From NCBI RefSeq assembly GCF_913062725.1, contig NZ_CAJXWY010000003.1, forward strand, positions 1 to 64,000: DNA of 64,000 bases, read 5' to 3'. This DNA comes from an uncultured Thiohalocapsa sp. Its GTDB lineage: Bacteria; Pseudomonadota; Gammaproteobacteria; Chromatiales; Chromatiaceae. Below the pieces are notes generated by a model, which was given only the letters and a program-made list of their open reading frames with translations, did not search any database and was not told the origin of the DNA. This document shows, piece after piece, positions 44,029 to 53,546 of the stretch. A program made the translations under genes and the position numbers. The stretch's first letter is position 1; the number at the start of each line of letters is the position of its first letter.

Positions 44029-44593
44029 CGGGAATCTCCTCTGGATCGTTTGGTTGGTTCGGGTAGGTCGATGGTTCGATCAGCGCCGGCGGCGGGCCGC
44101 CGGCTTCTTCGGGAGGGCGCTGTCTCGTTCGCCGCTGGCGCGCATCCCGGGGTCGGCCCGCCGCGGCAGCCTGGGACACCAGATCCTGGTGCGCAGGCTG
44201 TGCACGGTACAAGCGGAGAAGTCCTGCGGGGAAGCACGTGTCGTCACGTGTGTCGATACCCGGCCAATTGCTGCGTTGGACCGCCATGGCGGCGAGACTT
44301 ACCTCCGGCTCGATCGGGGCGGCACTACGCAGGTGGCGCGTTGGGTACAACAAGGGCCTCCAGGTGTTTCTCGTGTTCGCGTGTCGATCGCTGATCCCTG
44401 TCTTCGGGAGCTTTTGTCCATGGCGTCGTCACCGGTCACCGGCGATTGCGGGTGGGTTGTTCCCGCCGGCATGGGTGTTGACCCATGGACGTTCGTCGAC
44501 AGCTACGCAGAGGATAGCGCATTGGGCGGGGCGGGGAAATACTCAGTTTCCGAGCTGAAACTTTGGACTTGTCGGGGTTTTGGCTGGCCGATC
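44029..44593. other. spacer between the bepA-like gene and soxY
   Basis: These 565 nt have no supported gene; the plus-strand frames are low quality. The soxYZ promoter, reading leftward, must lie here. A weak 6-bp hairpin (AGTTTC / GAAACT) near 44549-44566 could end the bepA-like transcript but lacks a clear T-run. Confidence 0.4.
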
Positions 44594-46141
44594 TCAGCGC
44601 CGGGCCTTGCGTTGGCGCTCGTGTGCTTGCAGCTCGTCGAGACGTACCTGGATTTTCGCGGCCTCGTGGAATTCCACGTCTGGCTGGCGCAGCGCCAGCT
44701 CCAATTGGCGGATGGCGGGCTCCAGATCGCCGCTACGGAACAGCCACTCGGCGCGCCAGCGCATCGCCGCCGCCTGGTCGCCGGCTTTACCGGCGGCGTC
44801 GGCCATCAATGCGTACACCGGGGCAATGTTCGGGCGCCGGTCGATGAGCCGCTCCAGCGTGCTCAATGCCGCGGCGGGCTCGCCCGCGTCCAGCAGCGCC
44901 TCGGCATAGGCTTGCTGCAGTGGCCAGCTGCCCGGTGCGAGGCCGACGCTGCCCTTTAAGTCGCGCACGGCCTTATCTGCATCGCCGCGGCGGCGGTCGA
45001 GCTGCGATTGCAGCACCACGAGCTCCACCTGGCTTGGGTGGCGCCCCAGTAATGGCTTGAGCTGCTCGGCGGCGGCGCCCAGTCGGCCGGCACGGGTCAG
45101 CGCACGGGCATAGCCGTAGCGCTCGGCGGTTTCGTTGCGATAGCGGCCCTTCTCCAGGGTCTCGCGAAAATGGTCGACGGCCTGCTCGGCGCGCTTGTAG
45201 CTCCGCTCGCGCAGGTGGGCGCGGGTCAGGTGAAAGCGCAGGCTGTCTGGCTTTTGATGGGGGCCGAAACGCTCGGCGCGGGCGAGGGCATCGGCGATGC
45301 GATCCGTCGTCACAGGATGCGTGCGCAGCAGCTCAGGCGCGCCGCTCTCGTAGACGCGGTTGGCTTGGGTGAGCTTTTTGAAGAAGCCGGGCATGGCATA
45401 GGGATCGTGGCCGGCGCGGGCGAGGGTATCGATGCCGATGCGGTCGGCCTCCTGCTCGTTGGCGCGGGTGAAGTTGATCTGCTGTTGCACCAGCGCCCCC
45501 TGGGCGCCCATGAGGGCGGCTGCGCCGGCTTGCGCGTCCACAGCGGCACCGAGCACCGCGGCGGCGATGAGCAACGCCGTCGCCGGGACCGCCATCTGCT
45601 TTTGCGCCGCGAAGCGTCGCAGCAGGTGATTTTGGCTCACATGCGCGATTTCGTGGGCCAGAACGGCGGCGAGCTCTGACTCGGTCTCTGCGGACAGGAT
45701 CAGCCCGGCATTGACACCGATATTGCCAGCGGGTCCGGCGAAGGCGTTGATGCGGGGATCGTCGACGACAAAGAAATCGTACCGCCCGGTGGTTTCACGG
45801 CTCGCCTGCACCAGACGCCGTCCCAGCGCCTGGATATAGTCGGTGAGCAGGGGGTCTGCACTGACATCCAGCGATTTGCGAACCCATTTCATGAACTCCT
45901 GCCCGAGCTCGCGCTGCTCCGCCAGCGACAGGAGGGTGTCGGCGCCGCTGCCGAAATCCGGCAGGTCGAGTGGGTCGGAGGCGACCTGCGGCGCCGGCAG
46001 CAGCAGGGCGAGGGTCAGCAGGCAGCCGGTGAGCGCGGCGTGCAGCCGGGGCCATGGCGGGCTGGTGGCGTGGCGCGGGGATCTGGGGCGCGGGGATCTG
46101 GGGCGCAGGGACATGATTGGGCTTGAGGGCATGCGGCGCAT
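44594..46141 (-). CDS. bepA: M48 metalloprotease with TPR domain, BepA-like
   Basis: This periplasmic zinc protease/chaperone takes part in outer-membrane protein quality control. It has 515 residues. After a signal segment (about 35-52) the protease domain has HEIAH at 163-167, with the third ligand Glu in NEQEADRIG (near 231). Residues about 310-505 are TPR-like helices, matching the BepA (YfgC) layout. The N terminus is extended and Ser-Pro-Arg-rich (SPRPR repeats), encoded by a 15-bp tandem repeat at 46072-46101. Start is uncertain: ATG 46141, 46132 or 46114. The repeats argue that translation may start at 46114 or later. Confidence 0.9.
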   Translation of the reverse strand: MRRMPSSPIMSLRPRSPRPRSPRHATSPPWPRLHAALTGCLLTLALLLPAPQVASDPLDLPDFGSGADTLLSLAEQRELGQEFMKWVRKSLDVSADPLLTDYIQALGRRLVQASRETTGRYDFFVVDDPRINAFAGPAGNIGVNAGLILSAETESELAAVLAHEIAHVSQNHLLRRFAAQKQMAVPATALLIAAAVLGAAVDAQAGAAALMGAQGALVQQQINFTRANEQEADRIGIDTLARAGHDPYAMPGFFKKLTQANRVYESGAPELLRTHPVTTDRIADALARAERFGPHQKPDSLRFHLTRAHLRERSYKRAEQAVDHFRETLEKGRYRNETAERYGYARALTRAGRLGAAAEQLKPLLGRHPSQVELVVLQSQLDRRRGDADKAVRDLKGSVGLAPGSWPLQQAYAEALLDAGEPAAALSTLERLIDRRPNIAPVYALMADAAGKAGDQAAAMRWRAEWLFRSGDLEPAIRQLELALRQPDVEFHEAAKIQVRLDELQAHERQRKARR

Positions 46142-46318
46142 CGGCGGGACCTGACTCAGACACCTTACGCTCGCACAAATTTCGTGCGAATGCGCGGCGG
46201 CGATCCGATGGCGCCACGCAGCGCGGCGCGCGTGGTTGGCTATGGGCGCTGCCAGGGGCTCGCCGTGGCGCCTGGGCGTCGGTTGTCAGCGCATGCAGAA
46301 CGCGCGTCGCTGCGGGAG

Positions 46319-47680
46319 TCAGTTCAGCTGGATGCGCTGGCCCCAAGGCACCTGTTGCTTGCCCTTCACCAGCCAGATGACGGGGTAGGCGGGCTCGTCG
46401 ACGGGGAACTCGCCGTCGGCGTCGGTGAAATAGACCAGCAGGTCGGGACGCAGCCCCTGGCGCTCCACCCACTGGAATACGGGTCGGAAGCTGGTGCCGC
46501 CGCCGCCGCCGATGCGTTCCGGGCGCTGGAATTGCTCCCAGGGCTCGAAGCTGAAGGGCGCGCCCTCGCACAGCGACGCATCGCAGGGCAACAGGGTCAC
46601 TCGCGCGCGCACCTGGGCCTTGAGGGCATCCACCTCGTCGATGAATTCCTGCATCTCGCCGTCCTTGATGGAGCCCGAGGTATCGATGGCGACGACCAGG
46701 TCCAGCTGATGGCTGCGCAGGCTCGGTATGATGTAGTCGCCCTCGCGGCGGGAGGGGCGCGACCAACTGTAGTCTTCGCGGGTGATGCTGTTCATGTAGC
46801 GCGCGAGCAGCATGCGCCAGGGCAGCTGCGGCTGCAGCAGGTGGTCGATCATGCGCTTGAGCTCGCCGCGCAGCTTGCCCGCCTGCATGGCCTGCTGGGC
46901 GGCGCCCGCCATGCGCTGCTGCCATTGCACCTGCAGCGTTTCACGCTCGTCGGGGGTGAGCGGCTGCGGGGCGCCCGCGCCGTCGTCGCCCTGCTCGGAT
47001 TCGGCCTCGGCGCCGGCCGCACCGCGGCCGTCGTCGCCGGACTCGCTACGGCTGGTGCCGCCGTCGCGCGGCTGCGCAGGGGTGTCGGCACGTGGCTCGG
47101 CGCCGCCTTGCTCGCCGTCATCGCCCTGCTCGCCGCGGGACTGCTGCTGCCGCTGGATGTCGCGCTCGTCCAGGTCGCTCTGCTCGCCCTGCTGGCCGCC
47201 GTCGGCGTCGCTGTCGTAGGCGTGGGTGTCGAGGGTCTCGGATTGATCGTTGTCGTCCAGCAGCGGGTAGATTTCCTCTGCTGTCATGCCCTTGTACAGG
47301 GGCATGAGCAGGGCGTTCGGCGGCGGCTTGAGGCCATCGTCCACCAGCAGCGGGTTGATGGCGTAGTCGCAGGCCAGATCCCAGCGGTGCTTGACCCGGT
47401 GCTGGCGGCGGGCGAAATGTGACAGGGCGCAGTGCAGTGCCTCATGGGCCAGCATGAACTGCGTCTCGTCGAGCGACAGCTCGGCGATGTAGCGCGGGTT
47501 GTAGTAGAAGCACTTGGCGTCCGTCGCCGTGGTGGGGCACCAGTCGCCGCCCGCCGGCTGCATGGGCAGTCGCAGCACCAGCGCGCCGAGGAAGGGCTTG
47601 TCGAGGATCAGCCGTGTGCGCGCCGATGCGAGCTTGGTCTCGATGGCGCTCAGGTCGATGGGGGCGTCTGCGGTGGTCAT
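46319..47680 (-). CDS. DUF2201 putative metallopeptidase with VWA-like domain
   Basis: The protein has 453 residues. The N-terminal part has a zinc-protease-like HEALH (MLAHEALHCALSH). Residues about 150-245 are an acidic Gln/Glu/Asp/Gly-rich linker of low complexity. The C-terminal part is VWA-like with an incomplete MIDAS (VVAIDTSGSI, GGGTSFRPV, YFTDADGEFP). It follows a MoxR-type ATPase on the same strand; such pairs are widespread and are thought to act in metal insertion or protein remodelling, but the client of this pair is unknown. It is soluble with no signal peptide. Confidence 0.85.
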   Translation of the reverse strand: MTTADAPIDLSAIETKLASARTRLILDKPFLGALVLRLPMQPAGGDWCPTTATDAKCFYYNPRYIAELSLDETQFMLAHEALHCALSHFARRQHRVKHRWDLACDYAINPLLVDDGLKPPPNALLMPLYKGMTAEEIYPLLDDNDQSETLDTHAYDSDADGGQQGEQSDLDERDIQRQQQSRGEQGDDGEQGGAEPRADTPAQPRDGGTSRSESGDDGRGAAGAEAESEQGDDGAGAPQPLTPDERETLQVQWQQRMAGAAQQAMQAGKLRGELKRMIDHLLQPQLPWRMLLARYMNSITREDYSWSRPSRREGDYIIPSLRSHQLDLVVAIDTSGSIKDGEMQEFIDEVDALKAQVRARVTLLPCDASLCEGAPFSFEPWEQFQRPERIGGGGGTSFRPVFQWVERQGLRPDLLVYFTDADGEFPVDEPAYPVIWLVKGKQQVPWGQRIQLN

Positions 47681-47764
47681 TTGGCGTCGCGTTGCCTCGA
47701 ACAGCGCATGGTCGGGTCATCCGGGGATAGGGGGCCGCGGGCCGGGTTTGGCGGTTGGGCGTTG

Positions 47765-47817
47765 GTGTCTGTGTTCAGTGTCTGTGTTCGGAGGCTGTGT
47801 TCAGGGGGCTGCGTTCA
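47765..47817 (+). repeat. 13-bp imperfect tandem repeat, four copies
   Basis: Units are GTGTCTGTGTTCA, GTGTCTGTGTTCG, GAGGCTGTGTTCA and a 14-nt GGGGGCTGCGTTCA. They lie in the 200-nt spacer between the MoxR gene and the VWA gene, so they are transcribed with both. No gene crosses them. Confidence 0.8.
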
Positions 47818-47880
47818 GGGACTGGGGGGTCGGGGGCGGGGCAGGGCGCAGCCCGTGGCCCTCAGGGCCGGCACCCAGAG

Positions 47881-48924
47881 TCACTCATACAGCATCACAT
47901 CCGCCACCGCGCTCGCCCAATCCGCGAAGGCCGGTATCTCGAACAGGTCGTTGCCGATGGCCCGGTGCAGGTCGGAGACCAACATGACACCCATCTCGCG
48001 CTGCGGGAAGCGCCCCGCGTAGGCAAGAATGTTGCCGATCACCTGCTCGGCGGTGTCGTCGTCCTTGGCGCGGATGGCCTTGCCCACCAGGGCTGCGGCC
48101 ACGGCGTATTGCAGATCGATTTCCCGCGGTACCGAGACGTCGTCGCCGGCGCAAATGGCGTCCAGGTCCGGCATTTGGTCGAGGCTGTTGACGAACGCCG
48201 TCACTTCCACGCCCGCCGCCGGGCCGACACAGCCCTGCAGTGTGCCTTGCAGCAGTTGGGCGTCGTCCTCGAACTTGCGCAGCGCCCGGTGAGCGAACTC
48301 CCAGGAGCGTGGCGACGGGAAGGCCACCGGATTGTGGGCCGGATCGAAGTCGAACAGGAGCTCCGGGCGGAAGCGCAGGAAGGCGATGATGCGCTCGTCG
48401 ATGCCCGTCGCATAGGCCCAGGCCACCCAATCGTCGAGGTGGGTGTCCACCTCGAAGTGTGAGAAGCGGTTTGCCAGCGGTGCCGGCATGCTGTAGGTGA
48501 CGCCGCGGTCGCCTTGGCGGTTGCCGGCGGCGAAGATGGCCCAGTGCGCCGGCACCTCGTATTCGCCGAGGCGGCGGTCGAGGATGAGCTGGTAGGCCGC
48601 CGCGGATACCGCTGGCGGGGCCGAGGTGATCTCGTCGAGAAACAGCACGCCCGCCGCGCCATGGCGCTCGGCGTGCGGGAGAATGGCCGGCACCGCCCAT
48701 TCCACCTTGTCGTCGACGCGGAAGGGGATGCCGCGCAGGTCGCTCGGCTCCATTTGCGACAACCGGATATCGATGACGGGCACGGCGTGGCGCGCGGCGA
48801 TGTGCGCCACCATCTGCGATTTGCCGACCCCCGGCGGGCCCCAGAGCATGACCGGGGTGTGGTGGCCCTGGGCAGTACTGGCGAATTCACGTTCTAATAC
48901 GCGGAGCAGTTGGGCGGGGCGCAT
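47881..48924 (-). CDS. MoxR-family AAA+ ATPase
   Basis: This 347-residue AAA+ ATPase has Walker A GPPGVGKSQM, Walker B GVLFLDEITSAPP, sensor 1 AAGNRQGD and the arginine-finger region APLANRFSHFEVD. MoxR proteins act as chaperones with VWA-domain partners, here encoded next to it (DUF2201/VWA). ATG 48924 has AGGAG 13 nt upstream; an in-frame extension to 49035 is Arg-rich and was rejected. The two genes form a minus-strand operon with a 200-nt spacer. Confidence 0.9.
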   Translation of the reverse strand: MRPAQLLRVLEREFASTAQGHHTPVMLWGPPGVGKSQMVAHIAARHAVPVIDIRLSQMEPSDLRGIPFRVDDKVEWAVPAILPHAERHGAAGVLFLDEITSAPPAVSAAAYQLILDRRLGEYEVPAHWAIFAAGNRQGDRGVTYSMPAPLANRFSHFEVDTHLDDWVAWAYATGIDERIIAFLRFRPELLFDFDPAHNPVAFPSPRSWEFAHRALRKFEDDAQLLQGTLQGCVGPAAGVEVTAFVNSLDQMPDLDAICAGDDVSVPREIDLQYAVAAALVGKAIRAKDDDTAEQVIGNILAYAGRFPQREMGVMLVSDLHRAIGNDLFEIPAFADWASAVADVMLYE

Positions 48925-49289
48925 GCGCAGCGGTCTCCTCTGGGGTTGCCGGCGGACGTCGGTGTTGACGCCCCGACTCGGCCGGGGCGTGGGGTTGGCG
49001 CACAGTTGTACTGCGGCCTGACGATGGTGCCGCAATCCTACGATGTAGTGTGCCCCAGCGCCCGTCGCAAGTCCCGCCGCGGGCGCTGACGATTTGGCGT
49101 GGCATGCATTAGAAAAAAACGGTATGCTGATGCGTTAAGCTGACGAGGTCGGCCTTGTCGATCCCAACGCCGTCCCTGCGGCGGTTCCCTCAGGCAGCAG
49201 CGGGACGCGTCAGCGACGTTATACAGCGGCCCAGGGCGCCGCGGTGCCCTTATGCCCAACACCTAAGAATGCGACTGCGGAGAGCGGAG
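48925..49289. other. divergent spacer between moxR and the 65-residue gene
   Basis: These 365 nt hold the promoters of both genes. The only AT-rich patch is around 49108-49128, with an A7 run (49113-49119) and a -10-like TATGCT (49123-49128) pointing to the small gene; no good -35 is at the right distance. Confidence 0.4.
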
Positions 49290-49487
49290 ATGAATCAGTT
49301 CTACTACGACGCCGTGACCAAGATGGAACAGATGGGTGTCGACGACGAATACGTACAGGGTTGGCAATGCGGCTTCCTGCAGAACCCCAAGCGCGAGGAG
49401 CAGCGCCTCACCGAGGCCTACGAAGCCGGCTACACCGATGGCGAAGACAAGAGCACCGACAACTTCGGCAACTGGGTGAAGAGCTGA
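49290..49487 (+). CDS. 65-residue protein, ribosome modulation factor-like spacing
   Basis: This small acidic protein (MNQFYYDAVTKMEQMG start) has two aromatic-glycine repeats, YVQGWQCGFLQNP and AYEAGYTDGEDK. This spacing of A/G-x2-GY/W-x2-G recalls ribosome modulation factor, but RMF is basic and this is not, so homology is doubtful. The GGAG ribosome site 7 nt before ATG 49290 and the strong terminator 130 nt after the stop support it as a real monocistronic gene. Function unknown. Confidence 0.75.
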   Translation: MNQFYYDAVTKMEQMGVDDEYVQGWQCGFLQNPKREEQRLTEAYEAGYTDGEDKSTDNFGNWVKS

Positions 49488-50005
49488 GCCGAGTCCGCGG
49501 TGGCTCCCGGGCGGCCTGAGACGACGGCGCTCGCGCAAGCGGGGCGGATCGTTCGGTCGCGTCGGCGATCGCCGGCCAGGGTGTCACCAAGCATCCTCGG
49601 CTCGCGTGACGAACACACGAAGGGCGGGTGATCCCCGCCCTTTTTTATTGACGCGCTTTAGGCTTCCCCCGACGCCTGGTCACCCGGGGGAGCGGGTTGT
49701 TCACGCCGTGGGCGGCGCAAGGCCGCCCACGCGAACCTAAGATCATGTTGCTCTAACGTCCGTTCAGCGAGACATGGCCGGCGCGCCTTGCGCTTGGCGT
49801 TCTTGCGAGATCGCTTGCGCCCGGCGGGGGCTCCATGGAAAGGTCGCTGTCGCGTGAACCGCAGCATCCCTGCCGTCGAGGTGCCATCCGCGTCTGACAA
49901 CCGGCCAACTGCAGTCTGCCCGGCATCCTGTCGCGGGCCGGGTATACCATGGGCGCTCTCCGGCGCCCAAAGACCGAGGCACCGCCACCGACTGCGAGAC
50001 CGCCC
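49488..50005. other. spacer after the small gene
   Basis: These 518 nt contain the terminator at 49622-49646 and otherwise no supported gene. The last 60 nt lead into the PEP-mutase-family gene; an in-frame ATG at 49949 is a possible alternative start for it. Confidence 0.45.
49622..49646 (+). terminator. intrinsic terminator downstream of the 65-residue gene
   Basis: GGGCGGG-TGATC-CCCGCCC is followed by TTTTTT. The 7-bp GC stem extends by two A-T pairs from the preceding AA and the T-run. It ends plus-strand transcripts of the small gene. Confidence 0.93.
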
Positions 50006-50908
50006 ATGCCCGCCACCTCGTCCCCCGCCGACCGGCTCCGCACGCTGCTCGCCGCGCCCGGCTGCCAAACCATGCCCTGCTGCTTCGACGCGCTGTCCGC
50101 GCGCCTGGTGGAGCAAGCGGGATTCCCGGTCACCTTCATGAGCGGCTTCGCGGTGTCGGCGGCGCGGGCGGCTCTCCCGGATACCGGGCTGTTGTCGGTG
50201 ACGGAGATGCTCGATCAGGGGCGCAGCATCTGCGATGCCGTGTCGATTCCGGTTATTGGCGATGGCGATACGGGTCACGGCAACGCCGCCAACGTCACAC
50301 GGACGGTGGCGCAGTTCGCCGGCGCCGGTTTCGCCGGCATGATGCTCGAAGATCAGCAGGCGCCGAAGCGCTGCGGCCACACCGGCGTGAAAGACGTCGT
50401 GGACCGCGATGAGGCGGAGCGCCGCATTCGTGCGGCGGTGGCCGCCCGGGAGCGCCACGGGGACCTGGTGATCGTGGCTCGCACCGACGCCCGCAGCGCC
50501 CTGGCGGGTGCGCTGGGCCCGAAGCGGGCCTTCAGCGAGGCCATCGAGCGTCTGCGCGCCTTCGCCGACCTGGGCGCCGACGTCCTCTTCTTGGAGGCAC
50601 CACGGGACGAGGACGAGATGGCGCACTGCTGCCGCGCAGTACCCGGTGTGCACATGGCCAACATGCTGGAAGACGGCATCACGCCGCTGCTGCCGGGGTC
50701 GCGTCTGGCGGCGCTCGGCTACCGGCTCGCGGCCTACCCGCTGACGCTCCTGTCCTGTGCCGTGCATGCCATGCAGACGGCGCTGGCACAGCTGTCGACG
50801 GGGCAGAGCCCCGAGCGCCGCGTAAGCTTCGATACACTGCGGGAGATTGTCGGCTTCGACGCCTATGACGCGCTGCTCGAGCGCTACGGCACCGGGCGCA
50901 AGGCGTAA
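50006..50908 (+). CDS. isocitrate lyase/PEP mutase-family enzyme
   Basis: The 300-residue TIM-barrel protein has the family landmarks MPCCFDALSARLVEQAGF, GDGDTGHGNAANV (Mg-binding Asp), the KRCGH signature loop (KxCGH) and VIVARTDARSA. The family includes oxaloacetate decarboxylase, 2-methylisocitrate lyase, carboxyphosphonoenolpyruvate mutase and dimethylmalate lyase. The length and lack of an N-terminal extension fit the short decarboxylase/lyase group, but the reaction is not fixed by sequence. ATG 50006 is chosen over 49949 because the family starts with this segment. It is isolated, with no prp genes nearby. Confidence 0.85.
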   Translation: MPATSSPADRLRTLLAAPGCQTMPCCFDALSARLVEQAGFPVTFMSGFAVSAARAALPDTGLLSVTEMLDQGRSICDAVSIPVIGDGDTGHGNAANVTRTVAQFAGAGFAGMMLEDQQAPKRCGHTGVKDVVDRDEAERRIRAAVAARERHGDLVIVARTDARSALAGALGPKRAFSEAIERLRAFADLGADVLFLEAPRDEDEMAHCCRAVPGVHMANMLEDGITPLLPGSRLAALGYRLAAYPLTLLSCAVHAMQTALAQLSTGQSPERRVSFDTLREIVGFDAYDALLERYGTGRKA

Positions 50909-51241
50909 CCGGTAACCGTGGGGCCGGTCCTGTCTCTGAGGTCAGGCGCATCCGCACCTGCGGGTTTCTAACGGTTGGGCGATGATGGCCGGAGTACACC
51001 GTACAGACGTCCCCCCCCGGCGCCGCGATAGTATCCCGGCGGTTGAGATCCCCGACGGCCGTCAACCATCACGCTACACTGTGCGGCGGACCATGTATGG
51101 CTGTCGCGTCACCGTCTGCATCGGAGTCCCGGGCCGTGTCCGGCGGGCGAGCGCACTCGATTGCCCACGCCAGCTCGGTCGCAGGACCGATCGCGATTTC
51201 GCAGCGAGCGGGCGCAACAGCAGCGCCGGAGCCATTTGATC
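50909..51241. other. spacer upstream of the Sel1 gene
   Basis: These 333 nt show no gene. A -10-like TACACT lies near 51074-51079, but a suitable -35 is missing. A C8 run is present around 51010. Confidence 0.4.
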
Positions 51242-51562
51242 ATGAGCGATAACAGTTATCTCAAAGACCTGATTTTGCTGCGTAACGACCCGAGTAAGGT
51301 GGGCGCCGTGCGCGAGGCCGCCGAGCGCGGCGAGGTGGATGCGCAGTATGCCCTCGGCCTCATCTACGCCGAAGGACGCGGCGTGACCATCGATTTGGCG
51401 CAGGCCCACTTCTGGCTGTCGCTGGCGGTGGAGCAGGGCGATGCCGACGCTGATCTGCTGCGCAATATCGTCGGCAGCCAGATGAGCGATGACGAATACG
51501 CCGCGGCCAAGCGCCTGCGCGCCGGGGCGTCGCTGCGCGTCGTCGGCGGCGCCCGGCCATAG
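51242..51562 (+). CDS. short Sel1-repeat protein
   Basis: This 106-residue protein contains one full Sel1-like repeat (AERGEVDAQYALGLIYAEGRGV) and the start of a second (DLAQAHFWLSLAVEQGDADA). Such helical repeats mediate protein contacts. There is no signal peptide, so it is cytoplasmic. The gene stands alone upstream of the NodIJ-like exporter, 112 nt away. Function unknown. The start at 51242 (MSDNSYLKDL) is the first plausible ATG. Confidence 0.8.
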   Translation: MSDNSYLKDLILLRNDPSKVGAVREAAERGEVDAQYALGLIYAEGRGVTIDLAQAHFWLSLAVEQGDADADLLRNIVGSQMSDDEYAAAKRLRAGASLRVVGGARP

Positions 51563-51674
51563 GGGGGCCGGCTGACATGCCCGGCGGCGGGAAGGGTCCG
51601 ATGTTGGCGCGCCGGTTGCGCGCCATGGGGGACGGCCTGCGTCGCTGCCGGCGTGGGTGTCGAAGCCAGCGCCC

Positions 51675-52586
51675 ATGACCGCCGTCGTCCGCGCCAACGA
51701 TCTCGTCAAGTGCTACGGCGGCTTCACCGCCGTCGACGGCATCAGCTTCGACATCCCGCCGGCACGCTGCATCGGCGTGCTCGGCCCCAATGGCGCCGGC
51801 AAGACCACGACCCTGCGCATGATCCTCGGCATGACGCCCATGACCGCTGGCAGCCTCGAGGTCTTCGGCCTGCCGATGCCCGCGCAGGGACGCGCCATTC
51901 GCCGGCGCATCGGCGTCGTGCCCCAGGTGGACAATCTGGACCCGGACTTTCGCGTCGACGAGAACCTGGAAGTGCATGCCAGCTACTTCGGTATCGATGC
52001 CGCCACCGTCCGGGCGCGGTTACCGGCGCTGCTGGCATTCGCCAACCTGAGCGAGCGCCGCCACGCCAAGACCGACACGCTCTCCGGCGGCATGAAGCGA
52101 CGGCTCACCATCGCCCGGGCGCTCATCAACGACCCGGAGCTGGTGATCCTGGATGAGCCCACCACGGGTCTCGACCCGCAGGCGCGGCATGTGATCTGGT
52201 CCCGGCTCATGGCATTGCGCGCCCGCGGCACCACGCTGCTGCTCACTACCCACTACATGGAAGAGGCCGAGCGCCTGTGTGACGAGCTGCTGATCATGGA
52301 TCATGGTCGCATGCTGGATCGCGGCACGCCCCGGGCGCTGATCCGCCGCCACGTCGAGCCGGAGGTCATCGAGGTGCGCAGCGGCGATACCGCCGACTTC
52401 GCCGACTTCGCCGCACGCCACGGCTGCCGGCTCGAGGCGCAGGGAGAGGGTCTGTCCTGCTATGCCGAGCAGAGCGCGCCACTGCTGGCGTATCTGCAGC
52501 GGCATCCGGCGCTCGCCTATCTGCATCGTCCGGCGGGGCTGGAGGACGTCTTCCTACGTCTCACCGGCCGGGATTTGCGCGACTGA
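51675..52586 (+). CDS. ABC exporter ATPase, NodI-like
   Basis: This 303-residue ATPase of the DrrA/NodI class has Walker A GPNGAGKTTT, Q-loop VVPQVDNLDP, signature LSGGMKRRL, Walker B LVILDEPTTGLDPQ and the switch His in LTTHYMEEAERL. The VPQVDNLDPDFRVDENL stretch is typical of NodI-like proteins. The 80-residue C-terminal domain is of the DUF4162-like type. Together with the permease 42 nt downstream it forms a two-gene exporter; the substrate is unknown and need not be a Nod factor. An in-frame GTG at 51657 is the alternative start. Confidence 0.92.
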   Translation: MTAVVRANDLVKCYGGFTAVDGISFDIPPARCIGVLGPNGAGKTTTLRMILGMTPMTAGSLEVFGLPMPAQGRAIRRRIGVVPQVDNLDPDFRVDENLEVHASYFGIDAATVRARLPALLAFANLSERRHAKTDTLSGGMKRRLTIARALINDPELVILDEPTTGLDPQARHVIWSRLMALRARGTTLLLTTHYMEEAERLCDELLIMDHGRMLDRGTPRALIRRHVEPEVIEVRSGDTADFADFAARHGCRLEAQGEGLSCYAEQSAPLLAYLQRHPALAYLHRPAGLEDVFLRLTGRDLRD

Positions 52587-52628
52587 TCGCCCTCGTATGC
52601 CCGCCTGCACCACCCCGGAGCAGCCCTG

Positions 52629-53411
52629 ATGGCCCTCGACTGGACACCGCCGCGCCCGGGCCTCGGCGCATGGGCCGTCTGGCGGCGCAACCTGCGCGTC
52701 TGGCGCAAGCTCATCGCACCCGCCGTCGTGCTGAATTTCGGCGAGCCCACGCTCTATCTGCTCGGTCTCGGCTTCGGTCTGGGTGCCTTCATCGACACCA
52801 TGAACGGCATGCCCTATCTGGCCTTCCTCGCCTCCGGCATCATCGCCTCCAGCGCCATGACCACGGCGAGCTTCGAGGGCACCTATTCGGTGTTCACGCG
52901 CATGAAGGTACAGCGCACCTATGACGCCATGCTGGCCACCCCGCTGGCGCTGGACGACATCCTCATGGGGGAGATGCTCTGGTGCGCCACCAAGGCCGCC
53001 TTCAGCGCCGCCGCGATCCTCGCCGTGGCGGGCGTGCTCGGGGTCGCCGGCGGCTGGCAGGCGCTGTGGGCCCTGCCGGTGGCATTCCTCATCGGGCTCT
53101 GCTTCGCCGGGCCGGCGCTGGTGGTCAGTGCCGTCTCCGGCAACTACGACTTCTTCAACTATTATTTCGTGCTGGCCGTGACGCCCATGCTCATCCTCTG
53201 CGGCGTCTTCTACCCCATCGAAGGGCTGCCGGCGGCCATGCAAGCGGCCATTCAGTTGCTGCCGCTCACCCATGCGGTGGCCCTGGCCCGGCCACTGGTG
53301 GCGGGGCTGCCGGTGACCGATGTGGCCCTGCATGTCGGCGTGCTGATGGTCTACGCCGTTGTCGGGCTCTACGTCGCATTGGCCCTGACGCGGCGGCGCC
53401 TGCTGGTCTGA
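52629..53411 (+). CDS. ABC-2 type exporter permease, NodJ-like
   Basis: This 260-residue membrane protein has six predicted helices and the ABC-2 motif near the end (VFYPIEGLPAAMQAAIQLLPLTHAV). FLASGIIASSAMTTASFEGTY and YDAMLATPLALDDILMGE match NodJ-type permeases. It works with the ATPase encoded just upstream. GGAG lies 10 nt before ATG 52629. It is convergent with glgC. Confidence 0.92.
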   Translation: MALDWTPPRPGLGAWAVWRRNLRVWRKLIAPAVVLNFGEPTLYLLGLGFGLGAFIDTMNGMPYLAFLASGIIASSAMTTASFEGTYSVFTRMKVQRTYDAMLATPLALDDILMGEMLWCATKAAFSAAAILAVAGVLGVAGGWQALWALPVAFLIGLCFAGPALVVSAVSGNYDFFNYYFVLAVTPMLILCGVFYPIEGLPAAMQAAIQLLPLTHAVALARPLVAGLPVTDVALHVGVLMVYAVVGLYVALALTRRRLLV

Positions 53412-53546
53412 GGGGCTGTTGCCTGACCCCGCGCGCGAGCCATCGACGCCAGCCCCCGCGGCTTGACCCTGGCTGCACACCACCCGAGACCCGCAGCGGC
53501 CGAACATCCATGTGCGGCGGGAAGACACGTGGCGCTCGCGGGCTGT

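Noticed and set aside
51657-52586. Assigning the ABC exporter to Nod-factor export
   Set aside because: NodIJ-like describes the subfamily only. No nod genes are present and the substrate is unknown.
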